Shown here piece by piece: positions 33,474 to 42,743 of a stretch of DNA of 46,362 nucleotides (position 1 is the stretch's first letter; each line of letters starts with the position of its first letter). Origin of the DNA: Tissierellia bacterium (GTDB taxonomy: Bacteria; Bacillota; Clostridia; Tissierellales; Sedimentibacteraceae); contig DURT01000065.1 of assembly GCA_012843025.1 (NCBI GenBank), positions 1-46,362 of the forward strand, in the 5' to 3' direction. A program made the translations under genes and the position numbers. Below the pieces are notes generated by a model that worked only from the letters and a program-made list of their open reading frames with translations, did no database searches and was not told where the DNA came from.

Positions 33474-34089
33474 ACCAAGGGTTATAGTAATAACTGGTAG
33501 TATAGGAACGGGAAAGTCCACAGCAGTGTATTTTCTAAAAAAATTAGGCTTTAATGTCTTAGATTCGGATAAAATTGTCCATGAAGGTTACAATAGGGGA
33601 AGCACATTGTACAAAAAAATTTTAGACCATTTTGGTGAAGAAATTTTAACTAAAGACAAAACTATAGACAGACAAAAGCTAAGTAAAATTGTTTTTAATG
33701 ATGAGGAAAAACTAGAAAAACTCAATTCAATAGTACACGGTTATGTATATGAAAAATTAAAAGATGGTGTTGAAAATACTTCAGATGATGTTATTTTTTT
33801 AGACATACCCCTTATTTTGGAAACCAAGGATTCTTTTGAACTGCCTTATGACGAAGTATGGCTAATATACGTATCTGAAGAAATACAAAGGAAAAGACTT
33901 AGAGAAAGGGCTATTAAAGAGAATAAAAACCCTGAGGATGTGCTAAAAATAATAGATAAACAAATATCTATTGAAGATAAAGTTACCATGGTTGATGAAG
34001 TTATAAACAACGAAGGCAGTATTGTAGAACTAGAGGAAAATATTAAGAAACTTCTTCAAAAAAAAGGTATAGGGGTGAGTTATGGCTAG
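33460..34089 (+). CDS. coaE: Dephospho-CoA kinase
   Basis: A 209-residue kinase for the last step of coenzyme A synthesis. P-loop GSIGTGKST (residues 13-21), the LDSDKIVHEGY motif in place of the usual D-A-D, and the lid-region YVSEEIQRKRLRERA are all visible. It overlaps polA by 14 bases and the next gene by 8; polA-coaE adjacency is common in Firmicutes. The start could be either of two tandem ATG codons at 33460 or 33463. Confidence 0.94.
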   Translation: MMQNKPRVIVITGSIGTGKSTAVYFLKKLGFNVLDSDKIVHEGYNRGSTLYKKILDHFGEEILTKDKTIDRQKLSKIVFNDEEKLEKLNSIVHGYVYEKLKDGVENTSDDVIFLDIPLILETKDSFELPYDEVWLIYVSEEIQRKRLRERAIKENKNPEDVLKIIDKQISIEDKVTMVDEVINNEGSIVELEENIKKLLQKKGIGVSYG

Positions 34090-34687
34090 GAAAAAAAGAA
34101 TGTATAGCAGAAGGCGAAGAATTAATTACAAAGGTATTTTTCTTTTACTTGCTGTTATAATAGTGCTTATAGCACTATTATTAAATATTTTTAAAAAAGA
34201 CAGCTATATTTCTAAGATTGAAGAAGCATTAGAGTCGGATATAGTTCAGATACTAGGTACTCTTAGCACTGTAACGAAAATTGATGCAACTATTTATGAA
34301 AATGATGGAATTAAGTATACCAACCAACATGAGGGTATCAAAAAAATAAAAACTTTTGATGGCACAGACCAGGAGAAAGTTAAGTTATTATTTAAAAACC
34401 TGTTAAAGTCCCAGGAAACAGAAATTGTAGATAATCCCAAAGATATAGAAGAGGGATACTATTGGATAGAAGCAGATATTATTTCTAAGAATAAAGTATT
34501 ATTTTTCACCAAAGAGAAGGAATATAATTTTGATTTCTACTACGATATAGAAAATAACAGGGTATATGTTAAGGAAAAATACTTCGATGAATTTAATAAG
34601 AGGTATAATAAAACAAAGTTTCAATGCTTAAGTGTAACTGATGAGTTTAAAAATATAATTGTAGAGATGACTGATACAAATAATTAA
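34082..34687 (+). CDS. Unknown membrane-anchored protein
   Basis: A 201-residue protein I do not recognise. The N terminus is strongly basic (ARKKRMYSRRRRINYKG), followed by one membrane helix (about 18-38) and an extracytoplasmic domain rich in Lys, Glu and aromatic residues. The topology is that of a type II anchored envelope protein. It overlaps coaE by 8 bases, so it is co-translated with coaE. In many Clostridia a lytic transglycosylase gene sits here, but no catalytic motif of that family is visible. Confidence 0.72.
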   Translation: MARKKRMYSRRRRINYKGIFLLLAVIIVLIALLLNIFKKDSYISKIEEALESDIVQILGTLSTVTKIDATIYENDGIKYTNQHEGIKKIKTFDGTDQEKVKLLFKNLLKSQETEIVDNPKDIEEGYYWIEADIISKNKVLFFTKEKEYNFDFYYDIENNRVYVKEKYFDEFNKRYNKTKFQCLSVTDEFKNIIVEMTDTNN

Positions 34688-34717
34688 TAATATTATTTCA
34701 GGATATTAGAGGTGTCT

Positions 34718-35098
34718 ATGTTTTTTATTGGAGGAATATATCCTAAGAGAAAAGAATTAGAATATTATCAAACTATGATATGCAGCTGCTGTTCTAAATA
34801 CGGTCGTTATGAAGTATTTATGGAATGCAGTGTATTTAGTTTATTTTTCATACCCCTAATTAAATTTAACAAAAAATATTATGCCAAAACTACTTGCTGT
34901 AACAGTTTATATTTAATTAAAAACCAAGAAAAGGCAATGATGTTAGAAAAAGGCCAGGGACAAAATGTTACATTAACTGAATATGATCTTGAACCAGTAT
35001 ATATAGGTTCATGCTATTCAAAAATGTGTCCAAGCTGTGGCTATGAATTAAGTGAAAATTATAATTATTGTCCCAACTGTGGAACAAATTTATCTTAA
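34718..35098 (+). CDS. Zinc-ribbon protein
   Basis: A 126-residue protein with two cysteine clusters: an N-terminal set CSCC then CC (about 21-65) and a C-terminal classical zinc ribbon (CPSCGYELSE then CPNCGTNLS). The middle IPLIKFNKKYYAKTTCC is typical of zinc-ribbon proteins attached to small soluble or membrane-associated factors. AGAGG at 34708-34712 fixes the ATG at 34718; the GTG at 34712 overlaps it. Function unknown. A strong shared terminator follows. Confidence 0.8.
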   Translation: MFFIGGIYPKRKELEYYQTMICSCCSKYGRYEVFMECSVFSLFFIPLIKFNKKYYAKTTCCNSLYLIKNQEKAMMLEKGQGQNVTLTEYDLEPVYIGSCYSKMCPSCGYELSENYNYCPNCGTNLS

Positions 35099-35115
35099 GT
35101 AGGTTACTACTAAAA

Positions 35116-35152
35116 AAATCCACAGAGGTCACTAGTGGCCTCCTGTGGATTT
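35116..35152. terminator. Bidirectional terminator
   Basis: A 17-bp stem with one bulge (35116-35132 with 35135-35152) and TA loop. It separates the zinc-ribbon gene from the convergent secreted-protein gene. Confidence 0.88.
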
Positions 35153-35633
35153 ATTCCTTAATTATTTCATAGGAACCTCTTACCATGAATATGGCATAAT
35201 CGTCTGTATAGGCTCCACGTCCGTCATCCCTTGGAACTATCATTAAGTGGTTAGCTACAAACTCCATACCTGCAACAAAATCCTTTCCTGCCGTTACATT
35301 GGAGATACCACCTAGTTCACTTCCTATTACGTAGGCTTTGCCCCCTCTTAAAATAAGCTCCGTACCTGCTCCGGCAATCAATCTCTCTCCTCCGAATAAC
35401 TCCACTACTTCCAATCTTGTGGAACCTTCTGAACCCTTAGTAGAGGAAAGATCATCAACTTTTTTCAGTAAAAGAGGTATTTCATCTAATTTGAATTCTT
35501 CTTTTAAAGCATTAAGCCGGTCATTTAGGTAACTGAGTACCACTATGGGGTCATTAGTATCTCCTGGTGCTGCAAAAACAACGGCAGTAAATGCTATTGC
35601 TAAAATTAAGATTAAAACAAGTATCTTTTTCAA
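35151..35633 (-). CDS. Secreted protein of unknown function
   Basis: A 160-residue exported protein: signal peptide KKILVLILILAIAFTAVVFA, a short helical part (about 30-65), then a beta-rich domain (VVELFGGERLIAGAGTELIL to MVRGSYEIIK). GGGAGG lies 7 bases before a TTG at 35633, so the start is there; the ATG at 35654 only overlaps the ribosome site. A promoter (TTGAAA, 17 bp, TAAAAT) lies upstream. I recognise no family. Confidence 0.75.
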   Translation of the reverse strand: MKKILVLILILAIAFTAVVFAAPGDTNDPIVVLSYLNDRLNALKEEFKLDEIPLLLKKVDDLSSTKGSEGSTRLEVVELFGGERLIAGAGTELILRGGKAYVIGSELGGISNVTAGKDFVAGMEFVANHLMIVPRDDGRGAYTDDYAIFMVRGSYEIIKE

Positions 35634-35660
35634 AATAACCTCCCTAAATTTCATATAGAC

Positions 35661-35689
35661 ATTTTACATTAAATAATAACATTTTTCAA
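35661..35689 (-). promoter_or_regulatory. Promoter of the secreted-protein gene
   Basis: On the minus strand TTGAAA (35689-35684), 17-bp spacer, TAAAAT (35666-35661). Confidence 0.7.
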
Positions 35690-35769
35690 CAGAAAGAAGA
35701 ACAAATTTATCTAAGAGGTGATCCATAAGATTAAAGCTCAAAAGAATTATTTCCAAATTGTTGTAACTA

Positions 35770-35778
35770 TGGTATAAT
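35770..35778 (+). promoter_or_regulatory. Extended -10 promoter
   Basis: TGGTATAAT lies 20 bases before the GTG start of the small membrane protein gene; TTTCCA is found at the -35 position. Confidence 0.6.
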
Positions 35779-35798
35779 TCTTAAAAGGCGGTGATGTT

Positions 35799-36128
35799 GT
35801 GAATAATACTCTTGTAAGAGAATTAGGTAAAAGATTATTGTTAACAATAATTATAAGTTTTTTGGTTAACAGATTTCTTGGATTTGATTTTGCTTATTTT
35901 TTTGCATGGACATTAGCTTTTCTTAATATTCCAGCAATTATGCAAAATAATAATATTAAATATGGATTGAGATTATTAATGGCTTTATTGATAGGTATAA
36001 TAGGTACTGGAATTATTTTTTCCGTTTATGGCAGAGGGAGGCCTTTCGCAACATACTGTATTGTACTTGCTGCCATATATATAACTTCCATAGTTGTTAC
36101 TTATAGTAAAAATAAAAGAACTAGTTAA
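35799..36128 (+). CDS. Small four-helix membrane protein, unknown
   Basis: A 109-residue integral membrane protein starting at GTG (AAGGCGGTGA upstream), with about three to four hydrophobic helices (about 11-26, 30-45, 57-77, 83-102), a basic RGRP loop and a basic C terminus. I recognise no family with certainty. It is a single-gene unit with its own extended -10 promoter and a strong terminator 25 bases after the stop. Confidence 0.75.
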   Translation: MNNTLVRELGKRLLLTIIISFLVNRFLGFDFAYFFAWTLAFLNIPAIMQNNNIKYGLRLLMALLIGIIGTGIIFSVYGRGRPFATYCIVLAAIYITSIVVTYSKNKRTS

Positions 36129-36153
36129 AGGTTATAAAACTTGGAAAGTGTGC

Positions 36154-36199
36154 CAAAAGATATTCAGAAAGTGACTGAGTGTTCTTTTGGTTTTTTTTA
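36154..36199 (+). terminator. Strong intrinsic terminator
   Basis: CCAAAAGA (36154-36161) pairs with TCTTTTGG (36184-36191); the inner ATTCAG and CTGAGT extend the stem. Eight Ts follow (36192-36199). Confidence 0.9.
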
Positions 36200-36241
36200 A
36201 GGAATCATAAATCTGTAAGTGGCTAAAATATTAACTTAACA

Positions 36242-36270
36242 TTGAATAAACTAAAATGAAATGTTATAAT
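36242..36270 (+). promoter_or_regulatory. Promoter of the cell-wall polymer gene group
   Basis: TTGAAT (36242-36247), 17-bp spacer ending TGT, TATAAT (36265-36270); 36 bases before the methyltransferase ATG. Confidence 0.75.
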
Positions 36271-36305
36271 TGCAAAGTACAATATTAAAAGGATGAAGTA
36301 GGAAT

Positions 36306-37142
36306 ATGTATAAAATATGTATGTCAGTTAACAAATTGTTTAAACTACCAGTACATCCCTTTAATTTAAACAATGAAGGTAAAAAAACATATGCCCAATG
36401 GCAATATGAAAAGGGAATGGACACTATTAAGTTCTATCTTAAGCACAGTACCTTAGATGAAATGTTCAAAGATAAGGTAGTCTTGGATATTGGTTGCGGT
36501 GCGGGAGGTAAGACGATTTTTTATGCCTCTAAGGGAGTAAAAAAAATAGTTGGTATCGAAATTTTGGATAAATATAGGGAAGAAGCACAGGCTTTAGCAA
36601 AAGAATACAATTTACAAGATAAATTTGAATTTGTTACAGGCGATGCCTCAAATATGCCCTTTGAAAGTAATTCCTTCGATACTATTATAATGAACGATGC
36701 CATGGAGCACGTGGATGAGCCGGAAAAGGTATTGGATGAATGTTACAGAGTGTTAAAAAAAGATGGAAAACTATACTTGAATTTTCCACCCTACAACCAC
36801 CCCTACGGTGCCCATTTAAGCGACGCTATAGGAATACCTTGGGTACATGTATTTTTCAGTGAAAAAACCCTGATAAAGACATACAAGAAATTAGTAAAAG
36901 ACCTTCCTGACGGTAAGGATAGAATTGACTTTAGAATAAGTAAAAGGGAAGACGGAAGTGAATATTTTTCATATATAAATAAAATGACAATTAAAAGAGC
37001 TAATAACATATTAAAAAACAGCAAGTTTACAATAGAGTATTATTCGGAAGAACCATTGAGAAGCTTTTTCAAATACCCTGCAAGAATTCCTTTTCTAAAA
37101 GAGTTCTTGGTGAAAATGGTAGTTTGTGTTTTAAAGAAATAA
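36306..37142 (+). CDS. SAM-dependent class I methyltransferase
   Basis: A 278-residue methyltransferase. The SAM-binding motif I is VLDIGCGAGGKT, followed by GIEI (acidic residue for the ribose), GDASNMPF and YRVLKKDGKLYLNFPP. Substrate unknown. It opens a promoter-led group with DUF5693, csaB and tagA, so modification of a polysaccharide, lipid carrier or surface molecule is plausible, but cytosolic small-molecule methylation is also possible. Confidence 0.88.
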   Translation: MYKICMSVNKLFKLPVHPFNLNNEGKKTYAQWQYEKGMDTIKFYLKHSTLDEMFKDKVVLDIGCGAGGKTIFYASKGVKKIVGIEILDKYREEAQALAKEYNLQDKFEFVTGDASNMPFESNSFDTIIMNDAMEHVDEPEKVLDECYRVLKKDGKLYLNFPPYNHPYGAHLSDAIGIPWVHVFFSEKTLIKTYKKLVKDLPDGKDRIDFRISKREDGSEYFSYINKMTIKRANNILKNSKFTIEYYSEEPLRSFFKYPARIPFLKEFLVKMVVCVLKK

Positions 37143-37210
37143 TAGAACTAGGGATAGTGGAATGTCCCAAAATAAGGATAAATCAATAATAGGGAACAAT
37201 AGGAGAAGAA

Positions 37211-39355
37211 ATGAAACTGAAAGTTGAAAAAATAGTTTTTATATTTATTTGTCTTTCTTTGCTTGTAGGTTTATATACCTTGTACCAGAGAACAGAAATT
37301 GAAAAAAAATATAAAACTGCTGAAATAGTTCTCGATTACAATGAAATGAAAAAGTTAGCAGACAGTTCTCAAGAAGATTTAAGTTATTGGTTTAAAAAAT
37401 TTAAAGAATTTGGAGCAGAGTCTGTTGCAATACAGGAAGAAACTTTAAATTTATTAATTGAGGCTGGCCACGATATAAGGGCTGAAATAGTTTCAGAACT
37501 TATTAAGGAATATAAATGGCAGGATAAATATCATGAAGAAATAGTAAAAGGTATAAGAGAAAACAACATTAAACCTGCTGATGTAGTAGTTACCACTGAG
37601 GATGAAGCCCTGTTTAGTTACCTAGTTTCTGGTTTGGAAGAAAGGTACAATAGTGATTTTTACGAAACATATATTTTGGACAATGTTTACTACTTAGTGC
37701 TAAAGGGTACAAATGATGATATGTACTACGGTGAAACAGACAAGGTAATTAATATACATGGAAAAGGTGTATATGAAACTGCAAAGGTTGTAGATTCAAG
37801 ACTGTTGAACATAGGTATTGGCTATGATCCTGAAAAAATATACTTGGCCAAGGAAGCAGGTCTGGATGTGGTATTAAGGCCTATTAACTTTCCTACATAT
37901 AATGAAAAACTAGCGGATGCCTATAGGGCAGCTAATGAAAAATATGGTTTGCAGCCAAGAATTTACTTGGTACATGGAAAAGAAATACTAGGTTTTCCTG
38001 AAAATGAAGAAAATCTTTTATCTTATATAGAAGAAGAAAATATAGCAATTGCTTTAATTGAAAGTTCTAATCAAAGAGAACACTTAGAGCAGGAAGGCCT
38101 TGATGACCTAGTTAAGGATTCTGGGTACCAGGCTTTACGTGCCTTTACCATGTGGGACTATATAAGAGAAAGAAATAAATACTATAATTATAAAGGTGCT
38201 GAAGAAATTGAAAATACCATGTTCAGGGCCATCACGGAAAGGAATGTAAGGGTAATATATTTTAAGCCTTTCTTTGAAAAAAAAGACAGCACTAAATTTC
38301 TTACAGATACAGAAGAATATGAAAGAACATTTCGCAGTTTGGAAAACAGGTTGTCAAAGCACAATATAAATTTGGGAAAAGCTCAGGCTATGGACGAGTT
38401 CAGCATTGGTTCTAAAAGAATGGCAGTAATGTCTTTTGGAATAACATTGGCTGCAATAATGCTCTTTATTAAAATGTTTAATATTAAACACAAGTATGCA
38501 AATTATCTTTACTTATTTTCTTTGCCAGGAGCCATGGTCCCACTAATAATGAGAAACTTGGCAGAAAAAGGTTTTGCCTTTGGAGCTGCGGTAGTATTCT
38601 CAGGGCTTGCAATTTACTTCTTCACGATTAATGTAAGGAAAATTTACTATTCTTCAAAGAAGTATACAAATACGGAAATAATGCTTCGTTCAACTTTAAT
38701 ACTTGCAGGATCTGTTATGATTTCCCTGGCGGGAGCAGTATTTGTTGTATCTCTTCTTGCTGACGTAAAATATATGTTGGAAATGGATATATTCAGGGGA
38801 GTGAAGCTTGCACAAATATTGCCCTTTGGAATTTTTATGGTAATGTATATAATTTACTTTATGAACAAAGAGGATGATTCAATAAAAAGTGTAATAAATA
38901 CTACCGTAAGGTTATTAAATAAAGAGGTTAAAATTTATTACGGTATAATTGCCGGAATTTTAGGAGCAGTAGCATATATTTATATTTCAAGGACAGGACA
39001 TGAAACTAATGTCCAGCCTTCAAACATTGAAATGATATCGAGAAATTTCATGGAATATGTTCTTTTGGCAAGACCAAGAACTAAGGAGTTTTTAATTGCT
39101 TTCCCTGCCATATTTGCTGCTGTCTATGCTGCAAGTAAAAAATCTGAATTTTATACGGGAATTTTTATGCTGGCGGGAGCAATTGGTACATCGTCAGTAA
39201 TTAATACTTTCTCTCATATAAGAACACCTATTTACCTATCCTTTGCAAGGACTGTTATTGCATTATTATTTGGAATAATTATCGGTTGTGTCTTAGTATT
39301 AATATGCGATGCATGCTATAAATTATTTGTGAAAGTGCAGGAGAGACTGAAGTGA
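37211..39355 (+). CDS. DUF5693-family membrane protein
   Basis: A 714-residue protein of the DUF5693 family. One N-terminal membrane helix (about 8-26), an extracytoplasmic domain of about 370 residues (FGAESVAIQEETLNLLIEAG; YNYKGAEEIENTMFRAITER), then about eight to nine membrane helices from residue 400 to the C terminus. Activity unknown. It overlaps csaB by 4 bases and is commonly found beside csaB in Clostridia, which points to a role in export or modification of the secondary cell-wall polymer. AGGAG precedes the ATG. Confidence 0.85.
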   Translation: MKLKVEKIVFIFICLSLLVGLYTLYQRTEIEKKYKTAEIVLDYNEMKKLADSSQEDLSYWFKKFKEFGAESVAIQEETLNLLIEAGHDIRAEIVSELIKEYKWQDKYHEEIVKGIRENNIKPADVVVTTEDEALFSYLVSGLEERYNSDFYETYILDNVYYLVLKGTNDDMYYGETDKVINIHGKGVYETAKVVDSRLLNIGIGYDPEKIYLAKEAGLDVVLRPINFPTYNEKLADAYRAANEKYGLQPRIYLVHGKEILGFPENEENLLSYIEEENIAIALIESSNQREHLEQEGLDDLVKDSGYQALRAFTMWDYIRERNKYYNYKGAEEIENTMFRAITERNVRVIYFKPFFEKKDSTKFLTDTEEYERTFRSLENRLSKHNINLGKAQAMDEFSIGSKRMAVMSFGITLAAIMLFIKMFNIKHKYANYLYLFSLPGAMVPLIMRNLAEKGFAFGAAVVFSGLAIYFFTINVRKIYYSSKKYTNTEIMLRSTLILAGSVMISLAGAVFVVSLLADVKYMLEMDIFRGVKLAQILPFGIFMVMYIIYFMNKEDDSIKSVINTTVRLLNKEVKIYYGIIAGILGAVAYIYISRTGHETNVQPSNIEMISRNFMEYVLLARPRTKEFLIAFPAIFAAVYAASKKSEFYTGIFMLAGAIGTSSVINTFSHIRTPIYLSFARTVIALLFGIIIGCVLVLICDACYKLFVKVQERLK

Positions 39356-40410
39356 GAATGTTGTTGGCAGGATATTATGGTTTTGGTAATTTAGGTGATG
39401 AAGCAATATTGGAAATGACTTTAAAACAAATATTGGAAATAACAGATAGGGAAAATATTACGGTCCTTTCAGGAAACAAGGAAGTAACCAGGAAAAAGTA
39501 CAATATAAGTACCATAGACCGCTACAATATATTTTCCATAATAAATGCATTAAGAACTTCCCATGTCCTTGTTTTCGGTGGTGGGAGCCTTCTTCAGGAT
39601 GTGACCAGCAAGAGGAGTATTTATTACTATCTCTTTTTAATAAGACTGGCAAAGTTTATGAATAACAGAATAGTAATGCTAAGTCAGGGTATAGGGCCTA
39701 TAATTAGTGAGAAAAGTAAAATAGCTGTAAAAAGAACATTGGCCTTGGTGGATTACATAACAGTAAGAGATAAGCATTCAAAGGAATTCTTGGAAAGTAT
39801 AGGGGTTGATGGAAGTAAAATTTTTCTTTCAACTGATCCAGTGATAAATATGAGGGAAGATGAAAGTCTTAAATACGAAAAATCGGATACATTAAAAGTT
39901 TGCTTTTCTCTTAGAAACTGGAAGGATTCTGATGTAAGCGAAAAAATAAGCAAGGTTGCTAAGAAGCTAATTGATAAAGGAATTGAATGCCACTTTATAC
40001 CCTTTTACTTTAAAGAAGATTTACAGTTAGTAGATCAAATTGAAAAAAACCTAGGCAATAAGGCATTTTACTACAGACAAAAGCTTACTACCAAGGAGGC
40101 TTTCAACATAATAAAAACAATGGATGTAATGGTGGGAGTAAGACTTCATGCTTTGATTTTTGCAGCAGCTGCCAATGTACCCATTGTTGCCATATCATAC
40201 GATCACAAGGTAGACCATTTTGTAAACAGCGTTAATATGAAAATAGCATGTACCATCGATAATATTGATGAAAATACACTTTTTGAAGAAATAATGGAGA
40301 AAATAAAAAACGAAGATGAAGAAAAAGCAAATCTTCAAGAACATGTGGAAAAACTAAGAGAGCTGTATAACATTAATTATAAAATTTTAAAGGAAATAAC
40401 AAATGGATAA
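39352..40410 (+). CDS. csaB: Polysaccharide pyruvyl transferase CsaB
   Basis: A 352-residue CsaB that adds ketal-linked pyruvate to a cell-wall polysaccharide, the modification that lets S-layer-homology (SLH) domains bind. It begins LAGYYGFGNLGDEAILEMTL (family N terminus) and has VFGGGSLLQDVTSKRSIYYY, MLSQGIGPI, and the C-terminal VGVRLHALIFAAAANVP. The start is GTG at 39352, 8 bases after AGGAG; it overlaps DUF5693 (4 bases) and tagA (8 bases). Confidence 0.94.
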   Translation: MRMLLAGYYGFGNLGDEAILEMTLKQILEITDRENITVLSGNKEVTRKKYNISTIDRYNIFSIINALRTSHVLVFGGGSLLQDVTSKRSIYYYLFLIRLAKFMNNRIVMLSQGIGPIISEKSKIAVKRTLALVDYITVRDKHSKEFLESIGVDGSKIFLSTDPVINMREDESLKYEKSDTLKVCFSLRNWKDSDVSEKISKVAKKLIDKGIECHFIPFYFKEDLQLVDQIEKNLGNKAFYYRQKLTTKEAFNIIKTMDVMVGVRLHALIFAAAANVPIVAISYDHKVDHFVNSVNMKIACTIDNIDENTLFEEIMEKIKNEDEEKANLQEHVEKLRELYNINYKILKEITNG

Positions 40411-41170
40411 ACTGAGTATAATGGATGTAAGAATTGACAACTGTTCTATGGATGAAGTTTTAAAAATTGCTGAAGAAAAAATTACCAAGGATGAACAGTA
40501 TATAATTTATACCCCCAATACTGAAATAGTAATGATGTGCCAAAAGGATGAAGAATTCTTAAATATAATAAATAAGTCTCATATCAATGTTCCAGATGGA
40601 GTAGGTTTAATTTATGCCTCAAAAATCAAAAAGTATCCCTTAAAAGAAAAAGTAGCAGGATATGATCTCTCTGTTAATTTGTTGAAATTAGCCAATGAAA
40701 AGGGCCTAAGGCTATATGCCCTAGGAGGAAAGCCAGGGGTGGCGGAAGCTGCTATGAAAAATGTAAAAAAACAATATCCTGGGATAAAAATTGCAGGTAC
40801 CCATCACGGATACTTTAAGGGTGCTCATTTAGGCATGGGAGGCCATGAAGAAGAAGTAGCAGTTATAGAAGATATTAATAAGCAAAGGCCCCATATATTA
40901 TTTGTGGGTTTCGGTGCTAAGAAACAAGAAGAGTGGATAGAATATAATAGAGATTTATTAAAAGCCAATATAATAATTGGTAACGGAGGAACCTTGGATG
41001 GGTTAGCGGGAATTGTTAAAAGAGCACCGGATATTTTTATAAAATTAGGTTTGGAATGGTTGTATCGGCTTATGAGGGAACCAAAAAGAATCAATAGACA
41101 GATAGTACTGCCTATATTTATGATTAAGGTGGTACTTGGAAACAAAAATATTGTAAAAGAAATTAAATAG
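40403..41170 (+). CDS. tagA: WecG/TagA/CpsF-family glycosyltransferase
   Basis: A 255-residue GT26 transferase, of the family that adds N-acetylmannosamine to undecaprenyl-PP-GlcNAc at the start of wall teichoic or secondary cell-wall polymer synthesis. Family motifs include YTPNTEIVMM, NVPDGVGLIYASK, LYALGGKPGVAEAAM, HHGYFKG and the conserved GFGAKKQEEWI and GNGGTLDGLAG. It overlaps csaB by 8 bases. TagA is the expected first step for the polymer that CsaB pyruvylates. Confidence 0.94.
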   Translation: MDKLSIMDVRIDNCSMDEVLKIAEEKITKDEQYIIYTPNTEIVMMCQKDEEFLNIINKSHINVPDGVGLIYASKIKKYPLKEKVAGYDLSVNLLKLANEKGLRLYALGGKPGVAEAAMKNVKKQYPGIKIAGTHHGYFKGAHLGMGGHEEEVAVIEDINKQRPHILFVGFGAKKQEEWIEYNRDLLKANIIIGNGGTLDGLAGIVKRAPDIFIKLGLEWLYRLMREPKRINRQIVLPIFMIKVVLGNKNIVKEIK

Positions 41171-41243
41171 TAAGGGAAGCCCTTAGTGGTATATCCTAAG
41201 TTAAGTCTATGAAGGGTGCCCTATAAAAGGGAGGAGGTACAAA

Positions 41244-41888
41244 GTGAAACTATTTATTGATACTGCTAATGTGGATGAAATAAGAATGGCAAATGAAATG
41301 GGGGTAATTTGCGGAGTCACCACAAACCCTTCCTTAATAGCTAAAGAAGGAAGAGTTTTCGAAGATGTTGTAAGGGAAATAACCTCCATAATCGATGGTC
41401 CCATAAGTGCAGAGGTAATCAGCCTAGATTCAGAAGGAATGATAAGGGAAGCTGTAGAACTGGCAAAAATACATAAGAATATCGTAATAAAAATACCAAT
41501 GACTTCTGAGGGTTTAAAGGCAGTAAAGGTTCTTAACAGGGAAGGAATAAAGACCAATGTTACTTTGATTTTTTCTGCAGGTCAAGCTCTTCTTGCAGCC
41601 AAGGCAGGAGCTAGCTATGTAAGTCCCTTTGCAGGAAGATTAGATGATATTGGTAATGATGGAATGAATTTAATCAAGGAAATAGTTACTATTTTCAAAA
41701 ACTATGAAATAGATACAGAAATAATTGCTGCAAGCATAAGGCATCCTATGCATGTTATAGAGGCTGCCAAGTTAGGTTGCCACATTGCTACGGTACCTTA
41801 TAAAGAAATAATGCAGCTTACAAAGCATCCTTTGACAGATAAAGGCATTGAACAATTTTTGAAGGATTGGGAAACAGTACCAAGATAA
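41244..41888 (+). CDS. tal: Transaldolase (FSA/TalC-type)
   Basis: A 214-residue class I aldolase of the short FSA/TalC transaldolase subfamily. The Schiff-base lysine is in [13 protein letters not shown]. Where E. coli fructose-6-phosphate aldolase has a glutamine (AQV) this protein has E57 (AEV), and where that enzyme has YVAPY it has YVSPF. Both differences favour transaldolase over fructose-6-phosphate aldolase. It precedes the split transketolase, so it closes the non-oxidative pentose phosphate loop. The start is GTG at 41244, 9 bases after GGAGG. Confidence 0.92.
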   Translation: MKLFIDTANVDEIRMANEMGVICGVTTNPSLIAKEGRVFEDVVREITSIIDGPISAEVISLDSEGMIREAVELAKIHKNIVIKIPMTSEGLKAVKVLNREGIKTNVTLIFSAGQALLAAKAGASYVSPFAGRLDDIGNDGMNLIKEIVTIFKNYEIDTEIIAASIRHPMHVIEAAKLGCHIATVPYKEIMQLTKHPLTDKGIEQFLKDWETVPR

Positions 41889-41900
41889 TGAGGAGGAAAA

Positions 41901-42743
41901 ATGAAGAACGATGAACTAAAAGTCATAGCACGAAGTATGCGAAAACATATATTGACTATGATATACAAGGCAAAATCCGGTCACCCGGGCGGGTCTTTGT
42001 CTGCAGTTGAAATTATGACATATTTATATTTTAAAGAAATGAATATAAATTCACCTATGGATGAAGACAGAGACAGATTTGTTTTATCAAAAGGCCATGG
42101 AGCACCAGTTCTCTATGCAGCCTTAATGGAAAAAGGGTTTATTAGCAAGGATTTAATTCCAACTTTGAGACAGATTGATTCAAAACTTCAGGGACATCCC
42201 GACATGAAGAAGTTACCTGGTGTGGAAGCTTCAACAGGATCCTTAGGACAAGGACTTTCTATAGCCAATGGTATGGCCTTGGGATTTAAAATTGATAACA
42301 AGCCCAACAGAGTCTTCGCTCTTTTAGGTGATGGTGAATTAAATGAAGGAATGATTTGGGAAGCTGCCATGCTTGCAAGTCACTATAATTTAGACAACTT
42401 AACAGCTATATTAGACCATAACGGTCTTCAAATCGACGGTAAAAACGAAGAGGTTATGACTACTGAACCTATAGACAAGAAATTTGAAGCCTTTGGATGG
42501 CACGTAATTAAAACTGATGGTCATGATTTTGAAGAGCTAGAAAAAGCATTTAAGGAAAGAAAAACTATTAAAGGTAGGCCAGCAATAATAATTGCAGAAA
42601 CTACAAAGGGGAAAGGCTGCTCCTTTATGGAAGATGAAGTAGGCTGGCATGGTAAAGCCCCTAATGATGAGGAGTTTTGTATTGCTATGTATGAAATGGG
42701 AGATATAGGAGATAAAAGGGAAGGAGGCGGATTAAATGGCTAA
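41901..42743 (+). CDS. tktA: Transketolase, N-terminal subunit
   Basis: A 280-residue N-terminal half of a split transketolase. It holds the thiamine diphosphate motif GDGELNEGMIWEA with N at LDHNGLQ, the KSGHPGGSLSAVEI loop and FVLSKGHGAPVLYAALM. It carries the pyrophosphate/Mg site, while the pyrimidine-binding half is the next gene. GAGGAGG precedes the ATG. It overlaps the C-terminal subunit by 8 bases. Confidence 0.95.
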   Translation: MKNDELKVIARSMRKHILTMIYKAKSGHPGGSLSAVEIMTYLYFKEMNINSPMDEDRDRFVLSKGHGAPVLYAALMEKGFISKDLIPTLRQIDSKLQGHPDMKKLPGVEASTGSLGQGLSIANGMALGFKIDNKPNRVFALLGDGELNEGMIWEAAMLASHYNLDNLTAILDHNGLQIDGKNEEVMTTEPIDKKFEAFGWHVIKTDGHDFEELEKAFKERKTIKGRPAIIIAETTKGKGCSFMEDEVGWHGKAPNDEEFCIAMYEMGDIGDKREGGGLNG

